NCBI RefSeq assembly: GCF_965661665.1
Contig: NZ_CBFIEO010000013.1
Coordinates: forward strand, 1-64,000
Source of the DNA: Cognatiyoonia sp965661665
GTDB lineage: Bacteria > Pseudomonadota > Alphaproteobacteria > Rhodobacterales > Rhodobacteraceae
DNA: 64,000 nucleotides
Direction: 5' to 3'
In this document: in pieces, positions 41,786 through 51,307 of the stretch
Numbering within the stretch: position 1 is the first letter of the stretch
Layout: each line of letters starts with the position of its first letter
The notes under the pieces: generated by a model
What the model was told of the DNA's origin: nothing
What the model saw: the letters and a program-made list of their open reading frames with translations, nothing else
Database searches by the model: none
Position numbers and translations under genes: made by a program

Positions 41786-44443
41786 ATGAAGACTGCCCGC
41801 GTCACGGCTGTGTTGGGACCCACAAATACCGGAAAAACACACTATGCGATTGAGCGGATGCTGATGCATCGCACAGGTGTTATGGGCCTCCCGCTGCGGC
41901 TTTTGGCGCGGGAGGTTTACGACCGGATCGTTGAAAAACGCGGTCCAAGTGTCGTTGCATTGGTCACGGGGGAGGAACGGATCGTCCCGCCGCGTGCCGC
42001 CTATTGGGTCTGCACGGTTGAGGCGATGCCCGAAGGGATGGGCTGCGATTTTTTGGCCGTCGATGAGATCCAGCTTTGCGCGGATGCTGAGCGGGGGCAT
42101 GTCTTTACCGACCGATTGTTGAACGCCCGTGGTTTGAAGGAAACTGTGCTTCTTGGCGCCGAAACCATGCGCAGCGCGATTGCCGCTTTAGTGCCAAATG
42201 TAGATTTTGTAAAAAAAGAGCGGTTTTCCGACCTCACCTATTCTGGTTCGAAAAAGCTAAGTCGAATGCCGCCTAGAAGCGCTATTGTCGGGTTTTCTGT
42301 TGAAAATGTGTATGCCATTGCCGAATTGCTGCGTCGTCAAAAGGGCGGTGCGGCAGTCGTGATGGGGGCGCTCAGCCCACGGACCCGCAACGCGCAGGTC
42401 GGGATGTATCAGAACGGTGATGTGGATTATCTGGTCGCCACGGATGCCATCGGGATGGGTCTGAATCTCGATATCAAGCACGTTGCATTCTCTGGGTTGG
42501 CAAAGTTCGACGGTCGCAAGATGCGCCCGCTTTTTGTTGAGGAGTTGGGGCAGATCGCGGGGCGTGCGGGGCGGCATACGGAGAACGGCACATTTGGCGT
42601 TACGGGGGAGGCGGCCCCGCTGCATGAAGAGGTCGCGCAGGCCATCGTGTCGCACAGATTCCGACCTGTGAAAAAGCTCCAGTGGCGAAACAGCGACCTT
42701 CAATTTGGGTCGGCGAAGCGTCTTATCCAATCGCTCGAACAGCACACGCAGGACAACTGGCTGACACGGGTGCGCGAAAGTGATGATTTAGCGGCTTTGA
42801 AAGCGCTGGCGGCGGATGAATTGGTGGCGGCGCGTGCGACGGATGGGCCGTCAGTCAGGCTTTTGTGGGATGTGTGCCGGATCCCAGATTTTCGCGGGAT
42901 CAGTCCAGCGGAGCATGCGGCGCTTGTCTCGAAGATTTTCATCGACTTGCATGAGGACGGGGTCATCGATCAAAGCTGGTTTGCGCTGAAACTTGCCCGC
43001 ATTGACCGAACGGAAGGTGACATTGATGCGCTGTCCAAACGCCTGGCCTATGTGCGGACATGGACCTATGTCGCGCAACGCGATGGGTGGCTACGCGATG
43101 TTTCTCATTGGCGTGGGGCCACGCGCGCGGTAGAAGACCGTCTATCAGATGCGCTGCATGGCGCGTTGACGCAAAGATTTGTGGACCGGCGGACGTCTGT
43201 TTTGCTTCGCCGGCTCAAACAGAAGGAGAGCCTTTTGGCGGACGTGAATGAGAACGGTGAAGTCACTGTCGAAGGTGAATTCGTAGGTAAGCTTGAAGGG
43301 TTCCGCTTCCGCATGGACAAGGCGGGGAGTGCGGATGAGGCAAAGACACTCCGTCAGGCATCGGTTCAGGCGCTCAAGCCGCATTGGCATTTGATGGCCG
43401 ACAAATTCTACAACGCGCCCGATACGGAGATCGATTTCACCGAACAGGGCGGTCTGATGTGGGGCGAAAAGGCGGTTGGCAAGCTGGTGAGCGGTGCCGA
43501 TATGTTAAAGCCTACAGTTGAGGTGTTTGTGGATGAAGAAGCAGGCGATGACGTCAGCACCAAGGTGCAGCGCCGTTTACAGCATTTCATCGACCGCAAG
43601 ATTGCGACCGCGTTCGAGCTTTTGCTGGCGTTGAAAAATGACGAGACCTTGGTGGGTTTGGCCAAGGGGTTCGCCTTCCGCATGGTCGAAGGTTTCGGGG
43701 TCATCCCACGGGGCGAGATTGCTGACGATGTGAAAGCGCTGGATCAGGATGCACGTGGCACGCTGCGCAAACATGGCATCCGCTTTGGTCAGTTCACGAT
43801 CTTCATGCCATTGCTTTTGAAGCCTGCGCCAACGCGGTTGCGATTGGTGCTGTGGTCTTTGGCGAAAGACCTGTCAGAATTTCCGGAAAGCCCACCACCT
43901 GGCTTGGTGACGATCCCTAGCGAAGGGTCCGTGCCGACAGGGTTCTATGCGATGGCCGGATATCGCGCAGCGGGTGCTCGCGCGATCCGCATCGACATGC
44001 TGGAGCGTTTGGCCGATATGTTGCGCGATCAAGACAGGCGCGCCGGGTTTGAGGCGACCGCGGACATGCTGTCGATCACGGGTATGACGCTGGAACAATT
44101 CGCCGATCTAATGCAGGGCCTTGGCTATACGGCCGAAAGGGGCGAGCGGGAAAAAGTGAAAGCCACCGACTCTGTGCCACAGGCAGAAGCGGCTGCCGAA
44201 GCACCGGCTGAGGCCGCTGAGACCGGACCAGAGATGGAGGTGTTTTACACCTTCGCATGGGGCGGTCGTGCGCAGCACCAGCAGCGCCCGCAAGGGGAGC
44301 GTCCGCGTGGCAAAGGCAAGCCAAAAGGCAAAGGTCCAAAGAACACCAAGCCTCAAAGTTTTTCCACCAAGCCCAAGCGGGAAAAGAAGGTTGATCCAGA
44401 CAATCCGTTTGCCGCCGCGCTTGCTGGCTTCAAGACAGATTGA
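41786..44443 (+). CDS. Suv3-like RNA/DNA helicase
   Basis: The 885-aa protein has an N-terminal helicase core. Walker A is GPTNTGKT at 11-18, the DEIQ motif is at 93-96, and motif VI is in GQIAGRAGRH. A long C-terminal extension follows, with a low-complexity Lys/Gly/Pro-rich tail (RPRGKGKPKGKGPKNTKP). The core resembles mitochondrial Suv3, which unwinds RNA in the degradosome; alphaproteobacterial homologues are usually annotated only as helicases. The next gene, encoding an S4 RNA-binding protein, overlaps by 4 bp, supporting an RNA role. Confidence 0.88.
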   Translation: MKTARVTAVLGPTNTGKTHYAIERMLMHRTGVMGLPLRLLAREVYDRIVEKRGPSVVALVTGEERIVPPRAAYWVCTVEAMPEGMGCDFLAVDEIQLCADAERGHVFTDRLLNARGLKETVLLGAETMRSAIAALVPNVDFVKKERFSDLTYSGSKKLSRMPPRSAIVGFSVENVYAIAELLRRQKGGAAVVMGALSPRTRNAQVGMYQNGDVDYLVATDAIGMGLNLDIKHVAFSGLAKFDGRKMRPLFVEELGQIAGRAGRHTENGTFGVTGEAAPLHEEVAQAIVSHRFRPVKKLQWRNSDLQFGSAKRLIQSLEQHTQDNWLTRVRESDDLAALKALAADELVAARATDGPSVRLLWDVCRIPDFRGISPAEHAALVSKIFIDLHEDGVIDQSWFALKLARIDRTEGDIDALSKRLAYVRTWTYVAQRDGWLRDVSHWRGATRAVEDRLSDALHGALTQRFVDRRTSVLLRRLKQKESLLADVNENGEVTVEGEFVGKLEGFRFRMDKAGSADEAKTLRQASVQALKPHWHLMADKFYNAPDTEIDFTEQGGLMWGEKAVGKLVSGADMLKPTVEVFVDEEAGDDVSTKVQRRLQHFIDRKIATAFELLLALKNDETLVGLAKGFAFRMVEGFGVIPRGEIADDVKALDQDARGTLRKHGIRFGQFTIFMPLLLKPAPTRLRLVLWSLAKDLSEFPESPPPGLVTIPSEGSVPTGFYAMAGYRAAGARAIRIDMLERLADMLRDQDRRAGFEATADMLSITGMTLEQFADLMQGLGYTAERGEREKVKATDSVPQAEAAAEAPAEAAETGPEMEVFYTFAWGGRAQHQQRPQGERPRGKGKPKGKGPKNTKPQSFSTKPKREKKVDPDNPFAAALAGFKTD

Positions 44444-44808
44444 GCGCGCCAAAAGACACGATAAGGCTGGACAAATGGCTGTGGCATGCGCGGTTCTTTA
44501 AATCGCGCAGCTTGGCGGCTAGTGCGGTGACAACAGGCAAGGTGCGGGTCAATAGCACGCCCGTGAGCAAGCCCGCGCGGTCCGTTTGCCGTGAGGATGT
44601 TCTGACTTTTTCGAAAGAACAGCAGGTCTACGTCGTGCGCATCTTGGACTGCGGTACACGGCGCGGCCCCGCGCTCGAAGCGCAATCGCTTTATGATGAT
44701 ATGTCGCCAGAGCGGATCGCCCGTCCCAAAAATCCGCGATTTGAAGGGAAGGGCAGACCGACAAAGAAAGATCGGCGGGACATGAAGTCTCACTTCCCTG
44801 ACGGCTGA
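44440..44808 (+). CDS. S4 domain RNA-binding protein, Hsp15-like
   Basis: The 122-aa basic protein begins IRLDKWLWHARFFKSRSLA, an S4 fold as in Hsp15 (HslR), which binds stalled 50S subunits carrying nascent chains. The C-terminal tail is rich in Lys and Arg. Translation starts at a TTG overlapping the helicase stop. Other S4 proteins cannot be excluded but the length and motif favour Hsp15. Confidence 0.85.
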   Translation: MSAPKDTIRLDKWLWHARFFKSRSLAASAVTTGKVRVNSTPVSKPARSVCREDVLTFSKEQQVYVVRILDCGTRRGPALEAQSLYDDMSPERIARPKNPRFEGKGRPTKKDRRDMKSHFPDG

Positions 44809-44875
44809 TCATTCACGCTTGAACGCCGGTTCGAGTTAGCCTACCTCACTGCGGAACGAATTTGGAAGGCTGACC

Positions 44876-45211
44876 ATGACCTACATCGTCAACGACAACT
44901 GCATCGCCTGCAAATACACCGACTGTGTTGAGGTGTGCCCCGTAGATTGCTTCTACGAGGGAGAGAATATGCTGGTGATCCACCCTGACGAATGTATCGA
45001 TTGCGGCGTATGTGAACCCGAATGCCCCGCTGACGCGATCCGTCCGGATACGGAACCGGATATGGAAAAATGGGTGGAGCTCAATCGCAAGTATGCTGAA
45101 ATCTGGCCCGTCATCATCACCAAGAAAGACCCGCTGCCCACGGCAGAGGAGATGGATGGCAAGGAAGGCAAGCTAGAATTGCTCTCCGAGAACCCTGGCG
45201 AGGGCGGCTAA
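44876..45211 (+). CDS. fdxA: 7Fe ferredoxin FdxA
   Basis: The 111-aa protein has two cluster-binding sites: Cys9, Cys17, Cys21 (with Cys50) for a 3Fe-4S cluster, and Cys40, Cys43, Cys46 (with Cys25) for a 4Fe-4S cluster. It carries the motifs CKYTDCVEVCPVDCF and CIDCGVCEPECPADAI. The C-terminal extension is that of Azotobacter-type FdI. It transfers electrons at low potential; its partner is unknown. It is often next to carD in this lineage, as here. Confidence 0.94.
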   Translation: MTYIVNDNCIACKYTDCVEVCPVDCFYEGENMLVIHPDECIDCGVCEPECPADAIRPDTEPDMEKWVELNRKYAEIWPVIITKKDPLPTAEEMDGKEGKLELLSENPGEGG

Positions 45212-45392
45212 CGTCGCGGCAGCTTTGCCGGAAATGGGGAGGGGCTTTTTGTCACGTCGAAAATGTGATACCGTTTCCTCAATGAAGTCACTCAACTGAC
45301 CTATTGTGATCACTTTTCGAAACTGACGGAGCTGGGCAAGCACCGCCGGTTTTTTTATCGCGTCAGGGTCAAACGTCCATGGAAGGGATAAC

Positions 45393-45899
45393 ATGGCCAA
45401 GAAGAAATATGAGTTTAAGCCGAACGATTTTGTCGTTTATCCGGCGCATGGCGTGGGCAAGATCACGGCGATTGAAGAGGAAGAGGTCGCGGGTTTCGCG
45501 CTTGAGCTCTTCGTGATTGCGTTCGAGAAAGACAAGATGACCCTGCGCGTGCCAACAAACAAAGTGGCCGATGTGGGTATGCGTGCATTGGCAACCGCCG
45601 ATGTGGTGGGCGACGCGATGAAGACGCTGCGTGGCAAAGCGAAGGTCAAAAAAGCCATGTGGTCCCGCCGTGCGCAGGAATATGAGCAAAAGATTAACTC
45701 TGGCGACTTGATTGCGATTGCCGAAGTTGTGCGCGACCTGCACCGGCAAGATGATCAGCGCGAGCAGTCGTATTCAGAGCGTCAGCTTTACGAGGCTGCC
45801 CTTGAGCGTCTGACCCGTGAGATTGCTGCTGTCGCAGGCAATGATGAGGACGCCGCGCAGGCGGAGATTACTGAGGTTTTGGTCAGCCGCGCCGCCTAA
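45393..45899 (+). CDS. carD: CarD family transcriptional regulator
   Basis: The 168-aa protein has the N-terminal CarD RNA-polymerase-interaction domain (KKYEFKPNDFVVYPAHGVGK) and a helical C-terminal DNA-binding region with KAMWSRRAQEYEQKINSGD. CarD stabilises open complexes at ribosomal and other promoters. A GGAAGGGA sequence lies before the ATG. A 181-bp gap separates it from fdxA. Confidence 0.94.
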   Translation: MAKKKYEFKPNDFVVYPAHGVGKITAIEEEEVAGFALELFVIAFEKDKMTLRVPTNKVADVGMRALATADVVGDAMKTLRGKAKVKKAMWSRRAQEYEQKINSGDLIAIAEVVRDLHRQDDQREQSYSERQLYEAALERLTREIAAVAGNDEDAAQAEITEVLVSRAA

Positions 45900-46012
45900 T
45901 CGCATTGCTCCAGAAATGCAAAAGCCGCGCAATCTGCGCCACTGTTGCGCATTCATGGCTGCCCCTTTGGAGCAGCGGTGCCTCCGGCGCGGATATTTTT
46001 GGCAAGAGGAAG

Positions 46013-47275
46013 TTAGAGTGCGCGCCAGCCAATATCGCGGCGGCAGAACCCTTCGGGCCAATCGATCTGATCCACCATCGCGTAGGCGCGGGTGTGCGCG
46101 TCGCTGAGGCTGTCGCCGCGGGCCGTGACGGCCAGCACGCGCCCGCCGGTCGCGGTTATCGCGCCGTCAACAGCGGTTGTGCCTGCGTGGAACACCGCAT
46201 TTCGGCTGTCGCTTGGTAGGTCAGCTAGCCCTTTGATCACGGACCCTTTCTCGTAGGAGCCGGGATAGCCGTTTGCGGCCAGCACAACGGTGAGCGCGTG
46301 GTCGTTGGCCCATTCCGCTGTTACATCACCAAGGCGGTTTTCGACGCAGGCTTGGATCAGGTCGAGGACTTGCGCGCCCAGCCGCATCATCAGGCATTGG
46401 CATTCGGGATCGCCGAAGCGGACGTTGTATTCAACCAGCCGCGGCTGCCCATCTTGGATCATCAGCCCAACGAAGAGCACACCTTGGAACGGCGTGCCAC
46501 GGTCCGCCATCACTTGCATCGTTGGGCGGACAATTTCATCCATGGTTTTTTGCACGACGACGTCGGTCATCACCGGCGCGGGGGAGTAGGCGCCCATGCC
46601 GCCGGTGTTGGGCCCTGTGTCACCATCGCCCACACGCTTGTGGTCTTGCGCGGTGCCGATGGGCAAAATGGTAGTGCCGTCGACAAGGCAGAAGAAGGAG
46701 GCTTCTTCCCCTTCCATAAACTCTTCGATGACTACCTCGGCGCCCGCATCGCCGAAGCTGCCGTCAAACATATCGTCAATGGAGGTGAGGGCCTCATCTT
46801 CGGTCATCGCGACAATCACGCCTTTGCCAGCGGCCAATCCATCGGCTTTGACGACGATCGGCGCGCCTCGGTCACGGATGTAGGCTTTGGCGGCGTCCGC
46901 GTCGGTGAAATGTGCATAGGCGGCTGTTGGGGCCGTGGCGTCATCGCAGACCGATTTTGTGAAGGACTTGGAGGATTCAAGCTGTGCGGCGGCTTGGCTG
47001 GGCCCGAACAAGGGGATGTTTTGTTCGCGCAGCACGTCCGCAACACCTGCGGCCAGCGGCGCTTCTGGCCCGACGATCACTAGGTCGATGGCATTGGATT
47101 TGGCCCAATCGGCCACGGCGTCACCGCTGAGAATGTCGAGTGCAATACACTCCGCCACCTCTGAAATGCCAGCGTTGCCGGGGGCCACGACAAGGCGGTC
47201 GCATTTTGGGTTTTGCTTGACTGCCCAAGCCAGCGCGTGTTCGCGCCCGCCACTGCCCAAAATCAAGATATTCAT
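46013..47275 (-). CDS. purD: phosphoribosylamine-glycine ligase
   Basis: The 420-aa ATP-grasp enzyme makes glycinamide ribonucleotide in purine synthesis. It starts MNILILGSGGREHALAWAV and contains VIVGPEAPLAAGV, the ATP-grasp motif VVKADGLAAGKGVIVA and the C-terminal VRFGDPECQCLMMRL. The frame is open for 205 more codons upstream but that part is unlike the family and overlaps xseA, so the ATG at 47275 is the start. It is divergent from xseA. Confidence 0.96.
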   Translation of the reverse strand: MNILILGSGGREHALAWAVKQNPKCDRLVVAPGNAGISEVAECIALDILSGDAVADWAKSNAIDLVIVGPEAPLAAGVADVLREQNIPLFGPSQAAAQLESSKSFTKSVCDDATAPTAAYAHFTDADAAKAYIRDRGAPIVVKADGLAAGKGVIVAMTEDEALTSIDDMFDGSFGDAGAEVVIEEFMEGEEASFFCLVDGTTILPIGTAQDHKRVGDGDTGPNTGGMGAYSPAPVMTDVVVQKTMDEIVRPTMQVMADRGTPFQGVLFVGLMIQDGQPRLVEYNVRFGDPECQCLMMRLGAQVLDLIQACVENRLGDVTAEWANDHALTVVLAANGYPGSYEKGSVIKGLADLPSDSRNAVFHAGTTAVDGAITATGGRVLAVTARGDSLSDAHTRAYAMVDQIDWPEGFCRRDIGWRAL

Positions 47276-47344
47276 GTCCGCCCCCGCTTGGCCTTTTGTT
47301 GACCGCGTTCTAAGGTTGCGCCATGCGAAGAACAAGGGTGGCGG

Positions 47345-48862
47345 ATGGACCTTTTTGAAGACAAATCGGCAGAAAGCAACGCGCCTGAGTTCACGGTTTC
47401 GCAGCTCACGGGATCGGTGAAGAAAACGCTGGAAGGGGCGTTTGGTCGGGTTCGGGTGCGGGGCGAGGTGGGCCGTGTTGTGCAGGCGCGGTCGGGCCAC
47501 ATTTATTACGACATCAAAGATGATCGGAATGTCGTGGCTTGCAACACTTGGAAGGGACAGGTTGCGGGTCTTGGCGTGATCCCGGAGGAGGGGCTGGAGT
47601 TGATCGTCACCGGCAAGCTTTCCACCTTTGGGCCGCAGTCGAAGTACAACATCAACGTCGATAGCATCGAAGTGGCGGGTGCTGGTGCGCTGATGGCGAT
47701 GCTGGAGAAGCGCAAGAAGGCGTTGGCGGCGGAAGGGTTGTTTGCGCCGGAGCGCAAGAAGCCGATCCCTTACCTGCCGGAGAATATCGGTGTTGTCACC
47801 TCGCCCTCGGGCGCGGTCATTAGGGATATTTTGCACCGTTTGCGCGACCGGTTTCCGCGCAAAGTTTTGGTTTGGCCTGTGGCCGTGCAAGGGGCCAATT
47901 GTGCGCCAGAGGTGGCGCGGGCGATTGACGGGTTCAATGCGCTGACCCCGGGCGGTGCTTTGCCGCGGCCTGATCTGCTGATCGTTGCGCGCGGCGGCGG
48001 ATCGATAGAGGATTTGTGGGGCTTTAATGAAGAGATTGTGGCGCGGGCGGCGGCGGCGTCAGAGATCCCGCTGATTTCCGCGGTGGGGCATGAGACGGAC
48101 ACGATGCTAATTGATTTCGTCTCTGACCAGCGGGCGCCGACACCCACGGCGGCGGCAGAACTAGCGGTGCCGGTGCGGTTGGAATTGCTGGGCTGGGCGG
48201 ATCAGCAGGGTGTCCGCTTGCGGCATGCGCTGGCCACGAGTGTGCAGTGGCGAAAGCAGCGTTTGAGCGATTTATCGCGGGCGTTGCCACAGCCAGAAGC
48301 GCTGACCTCAACCGCGCGGCAACGGCTTGATTTCGCGGCTGAAAAACTGCCGCAGGTGTTGATGTCGGTGATTGCGAAGAAGCGGTTGAAACTGGCAGAG
48401 GCGCCATTAAGGCGCGGGCTTTTGGCGCGGGGCGTCCAGCAGGATCGCCGTCGCTTGACCGACCTTTCCAGCCGTTTGGGACCGGCACTCGACCGGCAGA
48501 CAAAGCTGGAGCGCGAACGGCTTCAAAGGTTGCATGTGCGGGCGCCGGATCTTGCGGTGGCGCAGGCGCGATATGATGGCGCAGCGCAGCGGTTGTCGGT
48601 GGCCGCCACTGCGCAGCATGCGGAACGCAAGGCGCGGCTGACGTCGTTGGATCGTCTGCGGGAAACCTTGGGCTATCGGGAGACGCTGAAGCGTGGCTAT
48701 GCCGTCGTGCGGGGCGATGGAGCACTTGTGACGTCACAAGCCGCAGCAAAGACGGCCAAGACGCTGGAGATTGAATTTGCGGATGGTCGGATGACCGTTG
48801 GGGGTAAGGCGAAATCAGGTGGGGTCAAGCCTTCTGGTGACGATCAAGGGAGCCTGTTCTAG
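47345..48862 (+). CDS. xseA: exodeoxyribonuclease VII large subunit
   Basis: The 505-aa protein has an N-terminal OB-fold (VRVRGEVGRVVQARSGHIYY), a catalytic middle domain with GVVTSPSGAVIRDI, IVARGGGSIEDLWGFN and SAVGHETDTMLIDFV, and a coiled-coil C-terminus. With XseB it degrades single-stranded DNA. Its stop lies against a convergent alkB remnant with a 4-bp overlap. Confidence 0.95.
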   Translation: MDLFEDKSAESNAPEFTVSQLTGSVKKTLEGAFGRVRVRGEVGRVVQARSGHIYYDIKDDRNVVACNTWKGQVAGLGVIPEEGLELIVTGKLSTFGPQSKYNINVDSIEVAGAGALMAMLEKRKKALAAEGLFAPERKKPIPYLPENIGVVTSPSGAVIRDILHRLRDRFPRKVLVWPVAVQGANCAPEVARAIDGFNALTPGGALPRPDLLIVARGGGSIEDLWGFNEEIVARAAAASEIPLISAVGHETDTMLIDFVSDQRAPTPTAAAELAVPVRLELLGWADQQGVRLRHALATSVQWRKQRLSDLSRALPQPEALTSTARQRLDFAAEKLPQVLMSVIAKKRLKLAEAPLRRGLLARGVQQDRRRLTDLSSRLGPALDRQTKLERERLQRLHVRAPDLAVAQARYDGAAQRLSVAATAQHAERKARLTSLDRLRETLGYRETLKRGYAVVRGDGALVTSQAAAKTAKTLEIEFADGRMTVGGKAKSGGVKPSGDDQGSLF

Positions 48863-49354
48863 CTGAACAGATCCCCGCAAACGAGCACGCTTGGGTCCTC
48901 ATATGTCGCAACATAACGGTGGTGCACTAGCACATGGGCAGAGGTGTGATGGCCAAACAGCAGGGAATATACATTACATCCCCAACCGATGCAGCAGGCG
49001 GGATTTGCGGTGAATAAGCTCATGCGCGGTGGAGTTGCCGACTTGTCCAAAGAACATGCCAGCAGCGATGAAGGTGCCGATAGTCTCCCAAGCCTCCAGT
49101 TCGCCGGTGCTGAATCGCCAGACCAAGATGGCGAGCAAGGGGAAGTGCAGGGAGGCGATGATGGTCAACAGCGTGTCGCCTGCAGGAAACTCGGCATTTG
49201 CGTCCTTCAAGCCTGCGCTTTTCACCAGCGTGTCGAGCATTAAAATCAGGCCGGTCATGTAGGTCAGGGCGGCGACAGCAAACCATCCGCTCCAAAAGGA
49301 CGCTGCCGGAAGAAGCGGGAAGGGCAGAAGCGTCGCAAGATAGAACCATGCCAT
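48859..49354 (-). pseudogene. AlkB-like alkane hydroxylase / fatty-acid desaturase, frameshifted and truncated
   Basis: From the ATG at 49354 the frame encodes membrane segments and the first His box in GNSTAHELIHRKSRLLHRLG, then stops at TAA. In another frame the sequence continues SLLFGHHTSAHVLVHHRYVA and EDP, the second His box and following motif of the AlkB family, and ends at 48859. AlkB proteins are about 350-400 aa; the last half with the third His box is missing. I infer at least one frameshift near 48972 and loss of the 3' part at the xseA border. Confidence 0.78.
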
Positions 49355-49508
49355 ACCCCGCGCTTAGCACAGTTTTTGTTTCCGATAAGCTGCTGAAATT
49401 GACGCATCTGGCAGCGCAACCTCGCATCAGACGACAGAGATGTCGCATTTGCTTCACCCGATGTGTCGGTTTTCGATATTCTGATGCGGAAGAGGGAGAG
49501 GACCTGAC

Positions 49509-51194
49509 ATGGCACTGGATGATCGCAAGGGTGTTTGGAAGTCTGGCAAGGGCAAAGGACGGCATCGTCCGAAGGGCCGTCAGGTTGAGGATCAGGCTTG
49601 GGACCAAGTGCGCGCGCTGCTGGAACAGCGGCCGCGTGATCGGGACATGCTGATCGAGTTCTTGCACCTCATTCAGGATGAATACGGATGTCTGTCTGCG
49701 CCGCACATGCGGGCGTTGGCCGAGGAGATGCGTCTAAGTCAAGCCGAGGTTTACGAAGTAGCAACTTTCTATGCCCATTTCGATGTGGTCAAAGAAGGCG
49801 AAGCGGAGCCGCCCGCCTTGACGATCCGCGTTTGCGACTCGCTTTCTTGCGAATTGGCAGGGGCGCAGCAGTTGAAAGCGGCGTTGGAAGACGGGCTGGA
49901 TGCGTCGAAGGTGCGTGTGGTGCGTGCGCCTTGCATGGGCCGTTGTGATACCGCACCGACGCTAGAATTGGGCCACAACCATATCGACTTTGCGACGCCT
50001 GAAAAGGTCAAAGCCGCGATTGAGGCGGGCGACACCCACGCGCATATCCCTGATTATCAGGCGCTCAACGCCTATGTTGCCGATGGTGGCTATGCGACAT
50101 TGAAAGAGCTCCGCACCAACGGCGATTGGGGAGATGTGCAGGCGAAGGTGAAAGAAAGCGGGCTGCGCGGCTTGGGCGGCGCGGGTTTCCCATCTGGCAC
50201 CAAATGGGGCTTTGTCCGTGCGAACGAAGGGCCGCGTTACATCGCTGTGAACGGCGACGAAGGTGAGCCGGGGACGTTCAAAGACCGTTACTATCTTGAG
50301 CGTACGCCGCATCTGTTCTTGGAAGGGATGCTGATTGCTGCTTGGGCGGTGGAGGCGGAAAAAGCCTTTATCTACATGCGCGACGAATATCCGGCGGTGC
50401 TGCATATCCTCGCGGAAGAAATCAAAGCGCTGGAAGCGGCTGGAATTGTTGAGGAAGGCTACATCGATCTGCGGCGCGGGGCGGGTGCCTATATCTGCGG
50501 TGAAGAAAGCGCGATGATCGAGTCGATCGAGGGTAAACGCGGTATCCCGCGTCATCGTCCGCCGTTTGTGGCGCAGGTCGGTATCTTCAACCGCCCGACT
50601 TTGGTGCATAATATCGAGACGCTCTATTGGGTCGCAAAGGTCTGTCGTGAGGGCCCGGAGTGCCTCAACAGCACCGAAAAGAATGACCGAAAGGGTCTGC
50701 GCAGCTATTCGGTCAGTGGCCGTGTGCAGAACCCTGGCGTTTATCTGCTGCCTGCGGGGTCCACGATCACGGACATCATCGACGCCTGTGGCGGTATGGC
50801 CGATGGTCATACCTTCAAGGCCTATCAGCCGGGGGGACCATCCTCTGGTCTCTTGCCTGCATCGATCAACGACGTGCCGCTTGATTTCGACACGTTGCAG
50901 CCGCTCGGCACGTTTATTGGCTCTGCCGCCGTGGTTGTTTTGTCTGACAAAGACAGTGCCAAGGCGGCCGCCTTGAACATGTTGCGGTTCTTTGAGGATG
51001 AAAGCTGCGGGCAGTGCACGCCGTGCCGCGTGGGCTGTGAAAAGGCCGTGAAGCTGATGGACAAAGACAGTTGGGACCAAGACCTACTGGGTGAGCTTTG
51101 CACCGCGATGGCGGATGCGTCGATCTGTGGTCTGGGGCAGGCCGCGCCGAACCCGATCAAGTCCACTATCAAGTACTTCCCAGACGAGATCTAA
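49509..51194 (+). CDS. NAD-dependent formate dehydrogenase beta subunit (FdsB/NuoF-like, with fused FdsG-like domain)
   Basis: The 561-aa protein fuses an N-terminal thioredoxin-like [2Fe-2S] domain (Cys109, Cys114, Cys142, Cys146) to a NuoF-like part. That part carries the FMN site GLRGLGGAGFPSGTKW, the NADH site NGDEGEPGTFKDRYYLERTP, an SLBB domain, and a [4Fe-4S] motif CGQCTPC near 500-506 with a later Cys at about 540. Soluble formate dehydrogenases use such a subunit to pass electrons to NAD. The catalytic alpha subunit usually follows, but ftsY comes next, so this copy is an orphan in the window. Complex I NuoF is excluded by the fused N-terminal domain. Confidence 0.85.
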   Translation: MALDDRKGVWKSGKGKGRHRPKGRQVEDQAWDQVRALLEQRPRDRDMLIEFLHLIQDEYGCLSAPHMRALAEEMRLSQAEVYEVATFYAHFDVVKEGEAEPPALTIRVCDSLSCELAGAQQLKAALEDGLDASKVRVVRAPCMGRCDTAPTLELGHNHIDFATPEKVKAAIEAGDTHAHIPDYQALNAYVADGGYATLKELRTNGDWGDVQAKVKESGLRGLGGAGFPSGTKWGFVRANEGPRYIAVNGDEGEPGTFKDRYYLERTPHLFLEGMLIAAWAVEAEKAFIYMRDEYPAVLHILAEEIKALEAAGIVEEGYIDLRRGAGAYICGEESAMIESIEGKRGIPRHRPPFVAQVGIFNRPTLVHNIETLYWVAKVCREGPECLNSTEKNDRKGLRSYSVSGRVQNPGVYLLPAGSTITDIIDACGGMADGHTFKAYQPGGPSSGLLPASINDVPLDFDTLQPLGTFIGSAAVVVLSDKDSAKAAALNMLRFFEDESCGQCTPCRVGCEKAVKLMDKDSWDQDLLGELCTAMADASICGLGQAAPNPIKSTIKYFPDEI

Positions 51195-51226
51195 GCCTTC
51201 AAGCACCCCCTGAGAGTTGAGCGATT

Positions 51227-51252
51227 AAGGGTCAGCGTGACGGCTGACCCTT
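51227..51252 (+). terminator. strong hairpin between fdsB-like gene and ftsY
   Basis: AAGGGTCAGC and GCTGACCCTT form a perfect 10-bp stem around a 6-base loop, 32 bp after the stop codon. The following bases are CCATC rather than a T-run, so it may be an inefficient or bidirectional terminator. Confidence 0.5.
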
Positions 51253-51307
51253 CCATCTGGTTGCGTTGACGATTAGATCAGTGAAAACAACTGATAAGGC
51301 GCGGCCC

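Noticed and set aside
47276..47890. 205-codon upstream extension of the purD frame
   Set aside because: It lies antisense to xseA, is rich in Arg and His, and is unlike PurD; the conserved N-terminus starts at 47275.
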